NCBI RefSeq assembly: GCF_001634365.1 | Contig: NZ_CP014578.1 | Span: 3,100,001-3,164,000 of the forward strand | Direction of reading: 5' to 3' | From: Paraburkholderia phytofirmans OLGA172 | Lineage (GTDB): Bacteria; Pseudomonadota; Gammaproteobacteria; Burkholderiales; Burkholderiaceae | DNA length: 64,000 bases | Notes under the pieces: model-generated | Database searches by the model: none | The model's input: the letters and a program-made list of their open reading frames with translations, nothing else | Told to the model about the DNA's origin: nothing | Made by a program: the position numbers and the translations under genes | Shown here: piece after piece, positions 46,359 through 54,701 of the stretch | How positions within the stretch are numbered: position 1 is the stretch's first letter | Layout: every line of letters begins with the position of its first letter

Positions 46359-48230
46359 ATGGAAGTCACCTTTTCACTCGACCATTTCGAGCAACTCGTC
46401 TACACGCGGCAGCATGCACAAGCCTCAATCCAGCTCATCGCCGCGCTCGCACTCCTTCAACAAACGCGCGGCGAATTGAACGCGAGCTTCAAAGCCTCGG
46501 GCATGACCGACCTGTCTCCCGAAGAACAACGCCAGCGTTTCTGCACGCGCCTGACAAGCGCCGTGTCGACCTTGTTCGCCGACCCGGATTTCCGGCCATC
46601 CACCGAGTGCTACAGACTGTTTCTCACCCTGCACGAATGGATCGGCACACTATTCTCGGCCACGGCGTCCGGCAATGCGGACCACATCGCCCGTTACCTG
46701 AATCCCCGCGGCCCGGAAGATGCCCAGTTTCTGCCGGGTGACAGCTTCATCGAGAAGCTATGCGTGCTCTATTCGACCGAGTCCGAACTGGAACTCGACT
46801 TCGCGGCGCTCTGGGCGTACGACAAAACCATCGCAGCCTGTCTCGCCCTCGTTTTGCTGGCACCGGTCTTCAAGGGCTCGCCGAGCGCGCACCTCAAGCG
46901 TGAGGCGCTGCTGGAATGGCTGCCCGGCAAGCTGCAGCAGATCGACGACCTCGACGATCTGCCCTCGGCCGTGCTGCACAACGCCTATATGTTCTGCAGC
47001 TATGCCGATACGCCGCGCCGGCATGCGATCAAGCAGGACATCAATGTGCTGGTGCGCCGCAAGCTCGCGCAACTCGGCCTGACCGACCTGCCCGCGCCAA
47101 AGCGCGTGCCTGCCAAAGGCAAACCGCGGCGCGGCAAGAAGCCCCTGATGGTGGTCGTGCTGGAGTGGTTCAGCGGCGCCCATTCGATCTACCGCACGCA
47201 CTCGCGTACGCTCGAAGCCGCGCGCGAGCACTTCGAGGTGGTGGGCTTCGGCTTCGGTTACGCCCTCGACGAAGTGGGACGGAACGTCTTCGACCGCTTC
47301 ATCGAACTGGAGCAGCCGGACTACATCGGCGAGTGCCTGAAGACGATTCGCGAGTTTGCCGAGGCCGAACAACCGGACGTGTTGTACATGCCGAGCGTCG
47401 GCATGTTCGTGCTGACGGTGTTCATGTCCAACCTGCGCATCGCGCCGTTGCAGATCGCGGCGCTCGGCCATCCCGCCACCACGCATTCCGACAGGATCGA
47501 CTACGTCAGCGTCGAGGAGGATTATGTCGGCGACCCGGCCTGCTTCAGCGAACAACTCATGAAGCTGCCGAAAGACGGGCAACCGTACCGCCCGTCCGTT
47601 GCGCTGCCGGATATCGTCGCGCAGATTCCGTCGCCGCGCGAGACGCTGCAGATCATCATTACCGCCAGCGCGATGAAGCTCAATCCCGGCTTTCTCGATG
47701 CATGCCGCGCAATCGGCGCGCGTGCCGCGACACCCGTGGAGTTTCACTTTATGAGCGGTGCGCCATCCGGTCTGCCGTTCGACCGTCTGCGTGAGGTCAT
47801 CGCGCGAGCGGTGCCGGGCGCCGTCGTGCACGATTTTCACGACTACGCGGCGTATCTGGCGCGCGTCAATCAATCCGACCTGTTCCTCAGCCCGTTTCCG
47901 TTCGGCAACACCAACGGTATTGTCGATGCATTGACGCTCGGCTTGCCCGGCGTATGCAAACGCGGACCGGAAGTGTTCGAGCGGATCGACGGCGCGCTGT
48001 TCGAGCGCGTGGGCATGCCGTCGTGGACCACCACGGACAGCCTTGAGGCGTATATCACTGCGGCTGTGCGCATGATCGACCAGCACGACGAGCGCACGGC
48101 GCTGCGGCAGCGCCTGATCGATACGCAGGCGGTCCAGCGCTGCTTCGAAGGGCGGCCGCAGGCGTTCGGCGAATGCGTGCTTGAACTGATGCACCAAAAC
48201 AAAAGCCGCCTCGCGAATGGGGCGGCTTGA
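46359..48230 (+). CDS. HMW1C-type N-glucosyltransferase (GT41)
   Basis: 623-residue cytoplasmic inverting glycosyltransferase of the HMW1C/NGT group, which transfers glucose from UDP-glucose to Asn in N-X-S/T sequons of adhesins. Full-length similarity to Actinobacillus NGT is apparent: EHFxSAHSIYRTHS-like segment (LEWFSGAHSIYRTHSRT), ALGHPATTHSDRIDYVSVE, LPKDGQPYRPS with K405 (UDP-binding Lys) and FPFGNTNGIVDALTLG with D523. An N-terminal all-alpha domain occupies ~1-230. Usual partners, a large adhesin and a TpsB transporter, are not in this window. The last codons overlap a minus-strand terminator. Confidence 0.9.
   Translation: MEVTFSLDHFEQLVYTRQHAQASIQLIAALALLQQTRGELNASFKASGMTDLSPEEQRQRFCTRLTSAVSTLFADPDFRPSTECYRLFLTLHEWIGTLFSATASGNADHIARYLNPRGPEDAQFLPGDSFIEKLCVLYSTESELELDFAALWAYDKTIAACLALVLLAPVFKGSPSAHLKREALLEWLPGKLQQIDDLDDLPSAVLHNAYMFCSYADTPRRHAIKQDINVLVRRKLAQLGLTDLPAPKRVPAKGKPRRGKKPLMVVVLEWFSGAHSIYRTHSRTLEAAREHFEVVGFGFGYALDEVGRNVFDRFIELEQPDYIGECLKTIREFAEAEQPDVLYMPSVGMFVLTVFMSNLRIAPLQIAALGHPATTHSDRIDYVSVEEDYVGDPACFSEQLMKLPKDGQPYRPSVALPDIVAQIPSPRETLQIIITASAMKLNPGFLDACRAIGARAATPVEFHFMSGAPSGLPFDRLREVIARAVPGAVVHDFHDYAAYLARVNQSDLFLSPFPFGNTNGIVDALTLGLPGVCKRGPEVFERIDGALFERVGMPSWTTTDSLEAYITAAVRMIDQHDERTALRQRLIDTQAVQRCFEGRPQAFGECVLELMHQNKSRLANGAA
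48196..48228 (-). terminator. Minus-strand terminator inside the 3' end of the glycosyltransferase gene
   Basis: AAGCCGCC (48203-48210) pairs with GGCGGCTT (48221-48228). Read on the minus strand it is followed by TTTTGTTTTGG, a U-rich tail. It would end the Ala-rich lipoprotein transcript within the last codons of the convergent gene. Confidence 0.65.
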
Positions 48231-48252
48231 GATTCGTCTGGCGCTAGCCGGA

Positions 48253-48281
48253 TCATGCCGTGTTCGTTGAGCACGGCATGA
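48253..48281. terminator. Hairpin between convergent genes
   Basis: TCATGCCGTG (48253-48262) pairs with CACGGCATGA (48272-48281), a perfect 10-bp stem with a 9-nt loop and no U-tract. It probably protects 3' ends or assists termination of the glycosyltransferase transcript. Confidence 0.5.
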
Positions 48282-48327
48282 GGTACTCGGGGCGTCAGCC
48301 GCGCGGCAACAGGCGCAACCGAAATTG

Positions 48328-48954
48328 CTACTCGGTGGCTTCGTTGTCGTGACCAGGCGGCGTGGCAAGCTTTGCCGGCGCCAACCAGCTGAATACACTC
48401 AGCGCCGAGCCGTGGAACGTGCACTCGGCGGCAGCCGCCGTGCGGGTCTTCTTCGGCTTGGCCGATTTAAGCGAGGCTGCGTCAGCCCCCGACGCAGCGA
48501 GGCTCGCCGAAGCGGCCGTAGCACCCGAAGCCGGGGCAGCCGTCACGCCGGAGGTAGCCGCAGCGTCCAAAGCCGAAGCAGCCGTCACGCCGGGGGTAGC
48601 CGCAGCGTCCGAAGCCGAGGCAGCCGCCGACACTGCGGACGCCGCGCGCACGCCCGAGACCGGGCGTGGCGCATTCGCCACCTGCGCCGCGGAAGCGGCC
48701 GCGGACGCCGCCGAAGCAGCCGCAACCTCCGACGCCGTCGTCACATGCTCGATCGATCCTTCGACGACCACCCGCGAACCGTCGATACCGGCGCCCGTAT
48801 GAGCGATCTTCAGCGTATCCGCCGACGACGTTTCAGCCAGCTTGCTTCGCATCAACTGCTCGCATGCGTCCGAGTTCTTATAGACGGCCGTGCAGGCCGC
48901 CAGCAGCGTGGCGGCAATCGTGACGCAGGCGATAGAGAGAATCCGAATCTTCAT
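48328..48954 (-). CDS. Ala/Ser-rich lipoprotein
   Basis: 208-residue lipoprotein. The signal sequence ends with the lipobox LAAC at about residues 18-21; a short conserved-looking domain follows (YKNSDACEQLMRSKLAETSS, GSRVVVEGSIEHV). From residue ~75 to 165 the sequence is Ala/Ser-rich low complexity encoded by imperfect tandem repeats. The C-terminus has ECTFHGSALSVFSW, which looks folded. The ATG at 48954 has a weak GGA; a start at 48972 is possible. I recognise no family. Confidence 0.7.
   Translation of the reverse strand: MKIRILSIACVTIAATLLAACTAVYKNSDACEQLMRSKLAETSSADTLKIAHTGAGIDGSRVVVEGSIEHVTTASEVAAASAASAAASAAQVANAPRPVSGVRAASAVSAAASASDAAATPGVTAASALDAAATSGVTAAPASGATAASASLAASGADAASLKSAKPKKTRTAAAAECTFHGSALSVFSWLAPAKLATPPGHDNEATE
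48536..48626. repeat. 42-bp tandem repeat inside the Ala-rich lipoprotein gene
   Basis: Units start at 48536 and 48578 (GCAGCCGTCACGCCGG...), each 42 bp and differing at only a few positions, with a partial third from 48620. The length is a multiple of three (14 residues), so copy-number change would keep the frame. Confidence 0.75.
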
Positions 48955-49044
48955 TGATGTTCCGTTTTTCAATCCGTCGGCAATTGTAGCTTACGGGCTG
49001 CCGGATCGGCATCGCGCGGGCCACAAGGACAGGGACAGGGACGC

Positions 49045-49070
49045 GGACAGGACAGGACAGGACAGGACAG
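49045..49070. repeat. (GGACA)5 pentanucleotide microsatellite
   Basis: Five perfect GGACA copies plus one G, preceded by two related GGACAG units near 49026-49038. It sits in the 332-bp gap between the divergent Ala-rich lipoprotein and CadD-type genes. Nothing else in that gap (48955-49286) looks like a gene or RNA. Confidence 0.85.
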
Positions 49071-49286
49071 CATGACACCGCTCTGCACGTGAAGCGGATA
49101 AACCCACATACTGAACCGCAGAACGCACGCATCGCACAGGCTCAAGAGACGGCTTGACCGCGACGCCTTGCATCGGCATCGTGTTGACCGGCCGCCATGC
49201 CTCCAGCGCGCTGCCAGCCTCTTCGGCTGGACCTGCTTCACGGGTGCAGATCCGTTTTCCCATTGTGCATTAACCGGCTTTCCCGC

Positions 49287-49922
49287 ATGTTCAGCCTTGC
49301 CCTGCTCGCCGTTGCGGCTTACGCCGCCACCAATATCGACAACCTTTTCGTGCTGCTCGCCTTCCTTGCGGAAGCGGGCGGTCAGCGGCATCGCGTGATC
49401 GCCGGGCAGTTTGCCGGTTCGCTGGCCCTGATCGTGGGGGCGATACTGCTCGCCGCCTTGTTGACGCGCTTACCCACCGGCTATGTCGGCCTGCTCGGCA
49501 TTTTGCCGATCGGGGTGGGTCTGGGCAAAGCGTGGACGCGCTTTCGCCCAGGCAACGCCGATCGGGAGAAACAGGGGCCGGCCGCGGCGCGCTCGAGTGT
49601 ACCGGCCCCACCGGCTACGGCCGGCGCAGGCTCGTCATGGTGGACAGTCGCGTGTGTGGCGGTCGCCAACGGCTCGGACAATCTCGCCGTCTACGTACCC
49701 TTGTACGCGGGCCATTCGCACAGCGAGAGTGTGTTCATCTCGCTGGTGTTCGTCGCGATGATCGGCCTCTGGTGCGCGGGCGCGGTATGGCTGGTGGAGC
49801 ATCCGTTGCTGGGCGCGCCGATGCGGCGTTACGGCACCGCATTGCTGCCGCTGATCCTGCTGGTCATCGGCGTCTCTGTGATCGTGCAGAACGATACGTT
49901 GCGGATCGTGTTCGGTCTCTGA
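49287..49922 (+). CDS. CadD-like cadmium/quaternary ammonium transporter
   Basis: 211-residue inner-membrane protein resembling the CadD cadmium resistance transporter family (LysE superfamily). Five or six helices are predicted. The first repeat has AAYAATNIDNLFVLLAFLAEAG and the second VAVANGSDNLAVYVPLYAG; these paired D-N motifs are typical of the family. A Pro/Ala-rich cytoplasmic loop (residues ~95-125) separates the halves. I chose the ATG at 49287. Real substrate untested. Confidence 0.8.
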   Translation: MFSLALLAVAAYAATNIDNLFVLLAFLAEAGGQRHRVIAGQFAGSLALIVGAILLAALLTRLPTGYVGLLGILPIGVGLGKAWTRFRPGNADREKQGPAAARSSVPAPPATAGAGSSWWTVACVAVANGSDNLAVYVPLYAGHSHSESVFISLVFVAMIGLWCAGAVWLVEHPLLGAPMRRYGTALLPLILLVIGVSVIVQNDTLRIVFGL

Positions 49923-50096
49923 GCCAGACGTGGGGCCGGCGATCCGGTCGCCGGGTCATGGGCGGCGTGTGGGTGGTCGCGCCGAAGCCTGAAAGCTTGA
50001 ACCGAAGCCCCCACGACATGGCAAATACCGCCGGTGCATATCGTTATGCCGATTGGCGATTTCTTTCCAGACGGATCGCGCCCGATAATGGGTGCC

Positions 50097-50966
50097 ATGA
50101 ACACCCACCCCACTCCCCAAGCCCGCGCGCTGCGTTTCACGCTCGCGGCACTGAGCGCGGCGCTGCTGCTCGCCGCCTGCGCCGCCCCGACGGCGTCGAC
50201 CTCCTCCGCGGCGGCTGATTCAGCCTCGCTCGACACCGCAATTTCCGGGCCGCAGCGCAGCGACAAGAACCGCGCACGCGACGTCTACCGCCATCCGAAA
50301 GCAACGCTGCAATTCTTCGGCGTGACGTCGTCGCAAACCGTGCTGGAGATCGCGCCCGGTGGCGGCTGGTACACGGAGATACTCGCGCCCTATCTGCACG
50401 ACCACGGAAAACTGTACGAGGTGCAATACGACAGCCCGGACGCCGCATCGGCAGCAGAGGAGCGGGCTGGCCGGGCGTCATTCGCGCGCAAGCTGGCGGC
50501 CACGCCGGCCATCTACGGCAATGTGGTGGTCGGCACGCTGCGAGCGGGCCGGTTCAGCGGCTTTCCGGCCGATGGCAGCGTCGACCAGGTGCTGACTTTC
50601 CGCAATATCCACAACTGGATCAAGGACGGCGAGATCGACGCGAACCTGCGCGCCTTCTACGCGGCACTTAAGCCGGGCGGGATTCTCGGTGTCGAGGAAC
50701 ATCGCGCGGCGCCGGGCACCTCCCTGCAACAGACCATCGACACCGGCTATGTGACCGAAGCCTATGTCATCGAACACGCGCGCGCGGCCGGTTTCGAATT
50801 GGCTGGCCAAAGCGAGGTGAACAGCAATCCCCGCGACACGAAAAATTATCCGAACGGCGTGTGGTCGCTGCCGCCCACATATGAAGGCCACGACGTCGAT
50901 CGGGCGAAATACGCGGCGATCGGCGAATCGGATCGCATGACATTGCGTTTCGTGAAACCCAGGTGA
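50097..50966 (+). CDS. Lipoprotein-type class I SAM-dependent methyltransferase (COG4798-like)
   Basis: 289-residue protein with an N-terminal lipoprotein signal ending LLAAC (C28), then a Rossmann-type methyltransferase domain from about residue 50: motif I VLEIAPGGGWYTEIL, a later acidic block and LKPGGILGVEEH. The C-terminus has NYPNGVWSLPPTYEGHD. Export of a SAM enzyme is unusual, but this predicted methyltransferase group commonly carries signal sequences. Starts at 50088 or 50097 are both possible. Single gene upstream of the leuA leader; no substrate known. Confidence 0.8.
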   Translation: MNTHPTPQARALRFTLAALSAALLLAACAAPTASTSSAAADSASLDTAISGPQRSDKNRARDVYRHPKATLQFFGVTSSQTVLEIAPGGGWYTEILAPYLHDHGKLYEVQYDSPDAASAAEERAGRASFARKLAATPAIYGNVVVGTLRAGRFSGFPADGSVDQVLTFRNIHNWIKDGEIDANLRAFYAALKPGGILGVEEHRAAPGTSLQQTIDTGYVTEAYVIEHARAAGFELAGQSEVNSNPRDTKNYPNGVWSLPPTYEGHDVDRAKYAAIGESDRMTLRFVKPR

Positions 50967-51065
50967 CTGGCATGACCGGCTCGGGTCCCAGCGCGCCCCG
51001 GCAGCGATAAGCCCCACCGGTCGGCGCGTCCTTCACTGCGCCGCGCTTGACGCGGTCCCAATAAT

Positions 51066-51164
51066 ATGTTCCTATTGCGCACCATGTACCGCGCCCAGAC
51101 CATCCTATCGCTACTACTAGCCCGCTCTACCGGGCTAGGTCTGCTGCTGCGCGCTTCCATCTGA
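51066..51164 (+). CDS. Putative leucine leader peptide of leuA, 32 residues
   Basis: A 32-codon frame with ten leucines, six of them CTA, otherwise rare in this GC-rich DNA. Codons 16-18 are CTA-CTA-CTA; codon 24 is CTA, and 26-28 are CTG three times. It ends 123 bp before leuA. Such Leu-codon runs are the hallmark of leucine attenuation leaders (E. coli leuL also uses CUA). A second in-frame ATG at 51084 is an alternative start. No strong ribosome site is seen. Confidence 0.6.
   Translation: MFLLRTMYRAQTILSLLLARSTGLGLLLRASI
51117..51138 (+). promoter_or_regulatory. Leader hairpin overlapping the Leu codons
   Basis: CTAGCCCG (51117-51124) pairs perfectly with CGGGCTAG (51131-51138) around a 6-nt loop, starting in the third CTA codon. 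A ribosome stalled on the CTA run would melt it. Downstream, CGACCGG (51216-51222) and CCGGTCG (51248-51254) can also pair. I find no classic terminator with a U-tract before leuA, so control may be translational or Rho-linked. Confidence 0.5.
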
Positions 51165-51287
51165 AACACCCGAAGCACCGCTCAATTCCCCAGTAACTGA
51201 CCCAGCCCCGGTTTCCGACCGGCGGCCATGCTTTGTCTTTTCGTCGTCCGGTCGACACCAGGTTGATCGATCCCAAGGATGATGAAA

Positions 51288-53006
51288 ATGTTGAAGAACC
51301 CTGCTACCAAGTATCGCTCGTTCAAGCCGATCAATTTGACGGACCGCCAGTGGCCGTCGCGCACCATCACGCGCGCGCCGATCTGGATGAGTACCGACCT
51401 GCGTGACGGTAACCAGTCGCTGTTCGAACCGATGAACGCCGAGCGCAAGATGCGCATGTTCAAGACGCTGGTGCAAATTGGCTTCAAGGAAATCGAAGTC
51501 GCGTTTCCGTCCGCCTCGCAGACCGACTTCAATTTCGTGCGCGAGCTGATCGAAGGCGGCCATATCCCTGACGACGTTACCATCGAAGTGTTGACGCAAG
51601 CCCGCGACGATCTGATCGAACGCACTTTCGAATCCTTGCGTGGCGTGCCGCGCGCCATCGTCCACCTGTACAACGCCACCGCGCCGGAATTCCGCCGCAT
51701 CGTATTCGGACTCGAAAAAAGCGGCGTCAAGGAACTCGCGCAAAACGCCGCGCGTACGATGAAGCGTCTCGTCGATGCCACACCGGAAACGCAGTTCACG
51801 CTGCAATACAGCCCGGAAGTGTTCAGCGGCACCGAACTCGAATTCGCCAAGGAAGTGTGCGACGCCGTGTTCGATATCTGGCAACCGACGCCCGAGCACA
51901 AAGCGATCGTCAACTTGCCCGCTACCGTGGAAATGGCTACGCCGAATGTCTACGCCGACCAGATCGAATGGATGCATCGCAATCTCGCGCGTCGCGATTC
52001 GTTGATCATTTCGGTGCATCCGCATAACGATCGGGGCACCGCGGTGGCGGCCGCGGAACTGGCGGTGATGGCGGGTGCGGATCGTATCGAAGGGTGTTTG
52101 TTCGGCAATGGTGAACGTACCGGCAATGTCGATCTCGTGACGCTCGCGTTGAATCTGTACACGCAGGGTGTCGATCCTGAGCTCGACTTTTCGAATATCA
52201 ATGAAGTCGCGCGAACCGCCGAGGAATGCACGCAGTTACCGGTGCATCCGCGTCATCCGTATGTTGGCGATCTGGTGTTTACCGCGTTCTCCGGCTCGCA
52301 TCAGGATGCGATCAAGAAAGGCTTTGCTGTGCAGAAACCGGATGCGGTCTGGGAGGTGCCTTATATGCCGATTGATCCGAGCGATCTTGGGCGGACTTAT
52401 GATTCGGTGATTCGCGTGAATAGTCAGTCTGGTAAGGGTGGGATTGCTTATTTGCTCGAGCAGGGTTACGGGGTGGTGTTGCCGCGGCGCTTGCAGGTCG
52501 ATTTTAGCTCCGCCGTGCAACGTTATACCGATGACAGCGGGCAAGAAGTGACGCCTTCGCAGATCTGGGAATTGTTCCAGCAGGAGTATGTGCACAGTGC
52601 TGCGCCGATTCATTATGTTGGACATAGTTTGTCTGAGCGCGACGGGCGTGAACATATCAAGCTCACTGTCGATATTCATGGCTCGCGGCGCGTCTTGAGC
52701 GGGGAAGGGAATGGGCCGCTTGATGCGTTGATGCATGCGATTGGGGCGCCTGTGCGGATTCAGCACTATGAAGAGCGGGCGCTGACTCAAGGCGCCGATG
52801 CTCGCGCTGTTGCTGTGGCTGAGATGGCCGGGGCCGATGTGGTTGGAAGTGCGTTTGGGGTTGGGATTGATGCCAATCTGGTGACGGCTTCTATTCGGGC
52901 TGTGATTAGTGGGGTTAATCGGGCTTACGCACGGGCTAATGCCGCTGCGCGGGAACGGTTTTTTGAGGTGGCGTTGAGTGATGACGCGGAGCGTGTGGCG
53001 ATTTGA
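51288..53006 (+). CDS. leuA: 2-isopropylmalate synthase, long LeuA2 form
   Basis: 572-residue enzyme condensing acetyl-CoA and 2-oxoisovalerate, the first step of leucine synthesis. It is the longer form with the N-terminal [20 protein letters not shown] segment, the metal-binding LRDGNQSL block, NPHND-like [25 protein letters not shown], and a C-terminal leucine-sensing domain from about 435. AAGG before a triple-ATG cluster (51279, 51282, 51288) best fits the ATG at 51288. Third codon positions turn T/G-rich after about 52,390. No other leu or ilv genes are adjacent. Confidence 0.95.
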   Translation: MLKNPATKYRSFKPINLTDRQWPSRTITRAPIWMSTDLRDGNQSLFEPMNAERKMRMFKTLVQIGFKEIEVAFPSASQTDFNFVRELIEGGHIPDDVTIEVLTQARDDLIERTFESLRGVPRAIVHLYNATAPEFRRIVFGLEKSGVKELAQNAARTMKRLVDATPETQFTLQYSPEVFSGTELEFAKEVCDAVFDIWQPTPEHKAIVNLPATVEMATPNVYADQIEWMHRNLARRDSLIISVHPHNDRGTAVAAAELAVMAGADRIEGCLFGNGERTGNVDLVTLALNLYTQGVDPELDFSNINEVARTAEECTQLPVHPRHPYVGDLVFTAFSGSHQDAIKKGFAVQKPDAVWEVPYMPIDPSDLGRTYDSVIRVNSQSGKGGIAYLLEQGYGVVLPRRLQVDFSSAVQRYTDDSGQEVTPSQIWELFQQEYVHSAAPIHYVGHSLSERDGREHIKLTVDIHGSRRVLSGEGNGPLDALMHAIGAPVRIQHYEERALTQGADARAVAVAEMAGADVVGSAFGVGIDANLVTASIRAVISGVNRAYARANAAARERFFEVALSDDAERVAI

Positions 53007-53141
53007 GGTTTTTGGGGGTTCTTGATCTGGAATTCGGCGCATGTGACAAAGGCGTCATACCTCCCGACTCGCACTTCGTGCTCGCCGGAAGAGTCCGCTA
53101 GCAAACCAGTGGTCTATTGTTTGTCTATCGTTAATTTTTTT

Positions 53142-53172
53142 GAGGGGCGCTTCGGCGCCCCTCTTCTTTTTT
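53142..53172 (+). terminator. Intrinsic terminator after leuA
   Basis: GAGGGGCGC (53142-53150) pairs with GCGCCCCTC (53155-53163) around a TTCG tetraloop, followed by TTCTTTTTT. A textbook terminator 136 bp after the leuA stop. Confidence 0.92.
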
Positions 53173-53228
53173 GCTGCGCCACTGGCTGTCGACAGACTGG
53201 CTTTCTTCCCGTCTTGTCCTCTCTCAGG

Positions 53229-54002
53229 TCAGCTCCGCTCCGTCCATGCGTCCGGCAAGCTATGCGTCAGCGTCGACACGAAGCGCTCTGTCTCCGGTTC
53301 GCGCGGATTCATGAAAATGTCGCGCGATGGGCCCGCCTCCATCACCACGCCGTTATTCAGAAATACCACGTCTCGCGCAATCGTCGCGGCAAGACGCAAA
53401 TCATGGGTCGCCATCAACATCGTCATGCCTTCCGTGGCGAGCTGCTTGAGTACGTCCACCACCTCCGCAGCCAGTCCGGGATCCAGTGCCGAGGTGGGCT
53501 CGTCGCATAACAAGACTTCCGGCGACGGTGCCAGCGCCCGCGCGATTGCTACGCGCTGCTGCTGGCCGCCGGAAAGCGTCGAGGGCCATGCGTCCGCTTT
53601 GTGCGCGATGCCGACTTTCTCAAGCAATTCGTCCGCACGTATGCGCGCTCTCTCCTTGTCCCACTTCAGTACGGTCAGCAATCCTTCCATGACGTTCTGG
53701 CGCACCGTCAGGTGCGGAAACAACTGAAAATTCTGGAACACCATGCCAGTGCGGCGGCGTATCGTCAGCACCGCCTCGCGCGATGGCTTGTGGTCACGGC
53801 TGAATTCGAGGCGCTGGTCACCAACTTCAAGTGATCCGGCCTCCGGGATTTCCAGCAGGTTCACGCAACGCAAAAGCGTACTCTTGCCACTGCCGGAGGG
53901 GCCAATCAGCGCGGTGACATTGCCCGGGGCGAGTTGCAGGTCCACTGAATTCAGCACCCGATTCTCGCCGAAGTGCTTGTCGATTTTTTCCAGTCGAATC
54001 AT
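53229..54002 (-). CDS. Polar amino acid (cystine-type) ABC transporter ATPase
   Basis: 257-residue ATPase of the polar amino acid uptake family, close to cystine TcyN/YecC. Walker A GPSGSGKS at residues 34-41, Q-loop FQNFQLFPHLTVRQN, signature LSGGQQQRVAIARALA, Walker B VLLCDEPTSALD and switch H in MATHDLRLA. Its ATG overlaps the stop codon of the permease gene (TGATG), so the two are translationally coupled. It ends the three-gene operon. Confidence 0.9.
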   Translation of the reverse strand: MIRLEKIDKHFGENRVLNSVDLQLAPGNVTALIGPSGSGKSTLLRCVNLLEIPEAGSLEVGDQRLEFSRDHKPSREAVLTIRRRTGMVFQNFQLFPHLTVRQNVMEGLLTVLKWDKERARIRADELLEKVGIAHKADAWPSTLSGGQQQRVAIARALAPSPEVLLCDEPTSALDPGLAAEVVDVLKQLATEGMTMLMATHDLRLAATIARDVVFLNNGVVMEAGPSRDIFMNPREPETERFVSTLTHSLPDAWTERS

Positions 54003-54679
54003 CAGTTGCTCGCCTGAAAAAGTGCGTGGCGGCCGAACTTGCGCTCGAGCCGGACTTGCGCCGACGACAATACCGAACTGAACACGAGATAAACCAGTGC
54101 CGCCTCGGTGTACAGAATCAACGGTTCATAGGTCACCGACGCGATTCGCTGCGCCGCCTGAAACACCTCAGGCACCGTCAATACCGCGGCGAGCGATGTG
54201 TCCTTCACCAACGCGATGAACGAGTTCGACAGCGGCGGCAGCGCCACACGCGCCGCTTGCGGCAGAATCGCGCGGCGCAGAGCCTGCTCACGCGTCATGC
54301 CCATCGAGTACGCCGCTTCCCACTGCCCCTTCGGGATCGACTCGATCACACCGCGTATCACTTCCGAGTTATACGCACCGACATTCAGCGAAAAACCAAT
54401 GATCGCCGCCGTCAACGGGTCGAGCACGATGCCCACGTTCGGTAGTCCGTAGAAAATCACGAACAGTTGCACCAGTAAGGGCGAGCCGCGAAACAGCCAT
54501 ACGTAGAAGCGCACGCACGCTACCGCCCAGCGCGGCCCGAATAGCCGGACCAGCGCGACGATAAACGCCACGACAATCCCAATGCCAAACGATGCCAATG
54601 TGAGCGGCACGGTAAAGACGAGCCCCGCATACAGCAGGGGCCATAGCGACTGCGCCATCAGATGCAACCATGCCGGCAT
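54002..54679 (-). CDS. Polar amino acid (cystine-type) ABC transporter permease
   Basis: 225-residue His/Glu/Gln/Arg/opine-type permease, about five helices. The family signature is seen at FRGSPLLVQLFVIFYGLP and in the EAA loop QWEAAYSMGMTREQALRRAILPQAARVALP. Length and sequence resemble TcyL/YecS. It lies 22 bp after the binding-protein gene. A single permease is expected to form a homodimer. Confidence 0.9.
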   Translation of the reverse strand: MPAWLHLMAQSLWPLLYAGLVFTVPLTLASFGIGIVVAFIVALVRLFGPRWAVACVRFYVWLFRGSPLLVQLFVIFYGLPNVGIVLDPLTAAIIGFSLNVGAYNSEVIRGVIESIPKGQWEAAYSMGMTREQALRRAILPQAARVALPPLSNSFIALVKDTSLAAVLTVPEVFQAAQRIASVTYEPLILYTEAALVYLVFSSVLSSAQVRLERKFGRHALFQASN

Positions 54680-54701
54680 GATTCAGACTCGCACGTGACG
54701 C

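Noticed and set aside
48362..48802. 146-codon Ala-rich plus-strand frame
   Set aside because: Antisense reading of the repetitive lipoprotein gene; the lipobox and signal sequence favour the minus strand.
51047..51078. TTGACG as -35 of a leuA promoter
   Set aside because: No -10 hexamer at 16-18 bp; candidate A+T hexamers are at the wrong distance and overlap the leader start.
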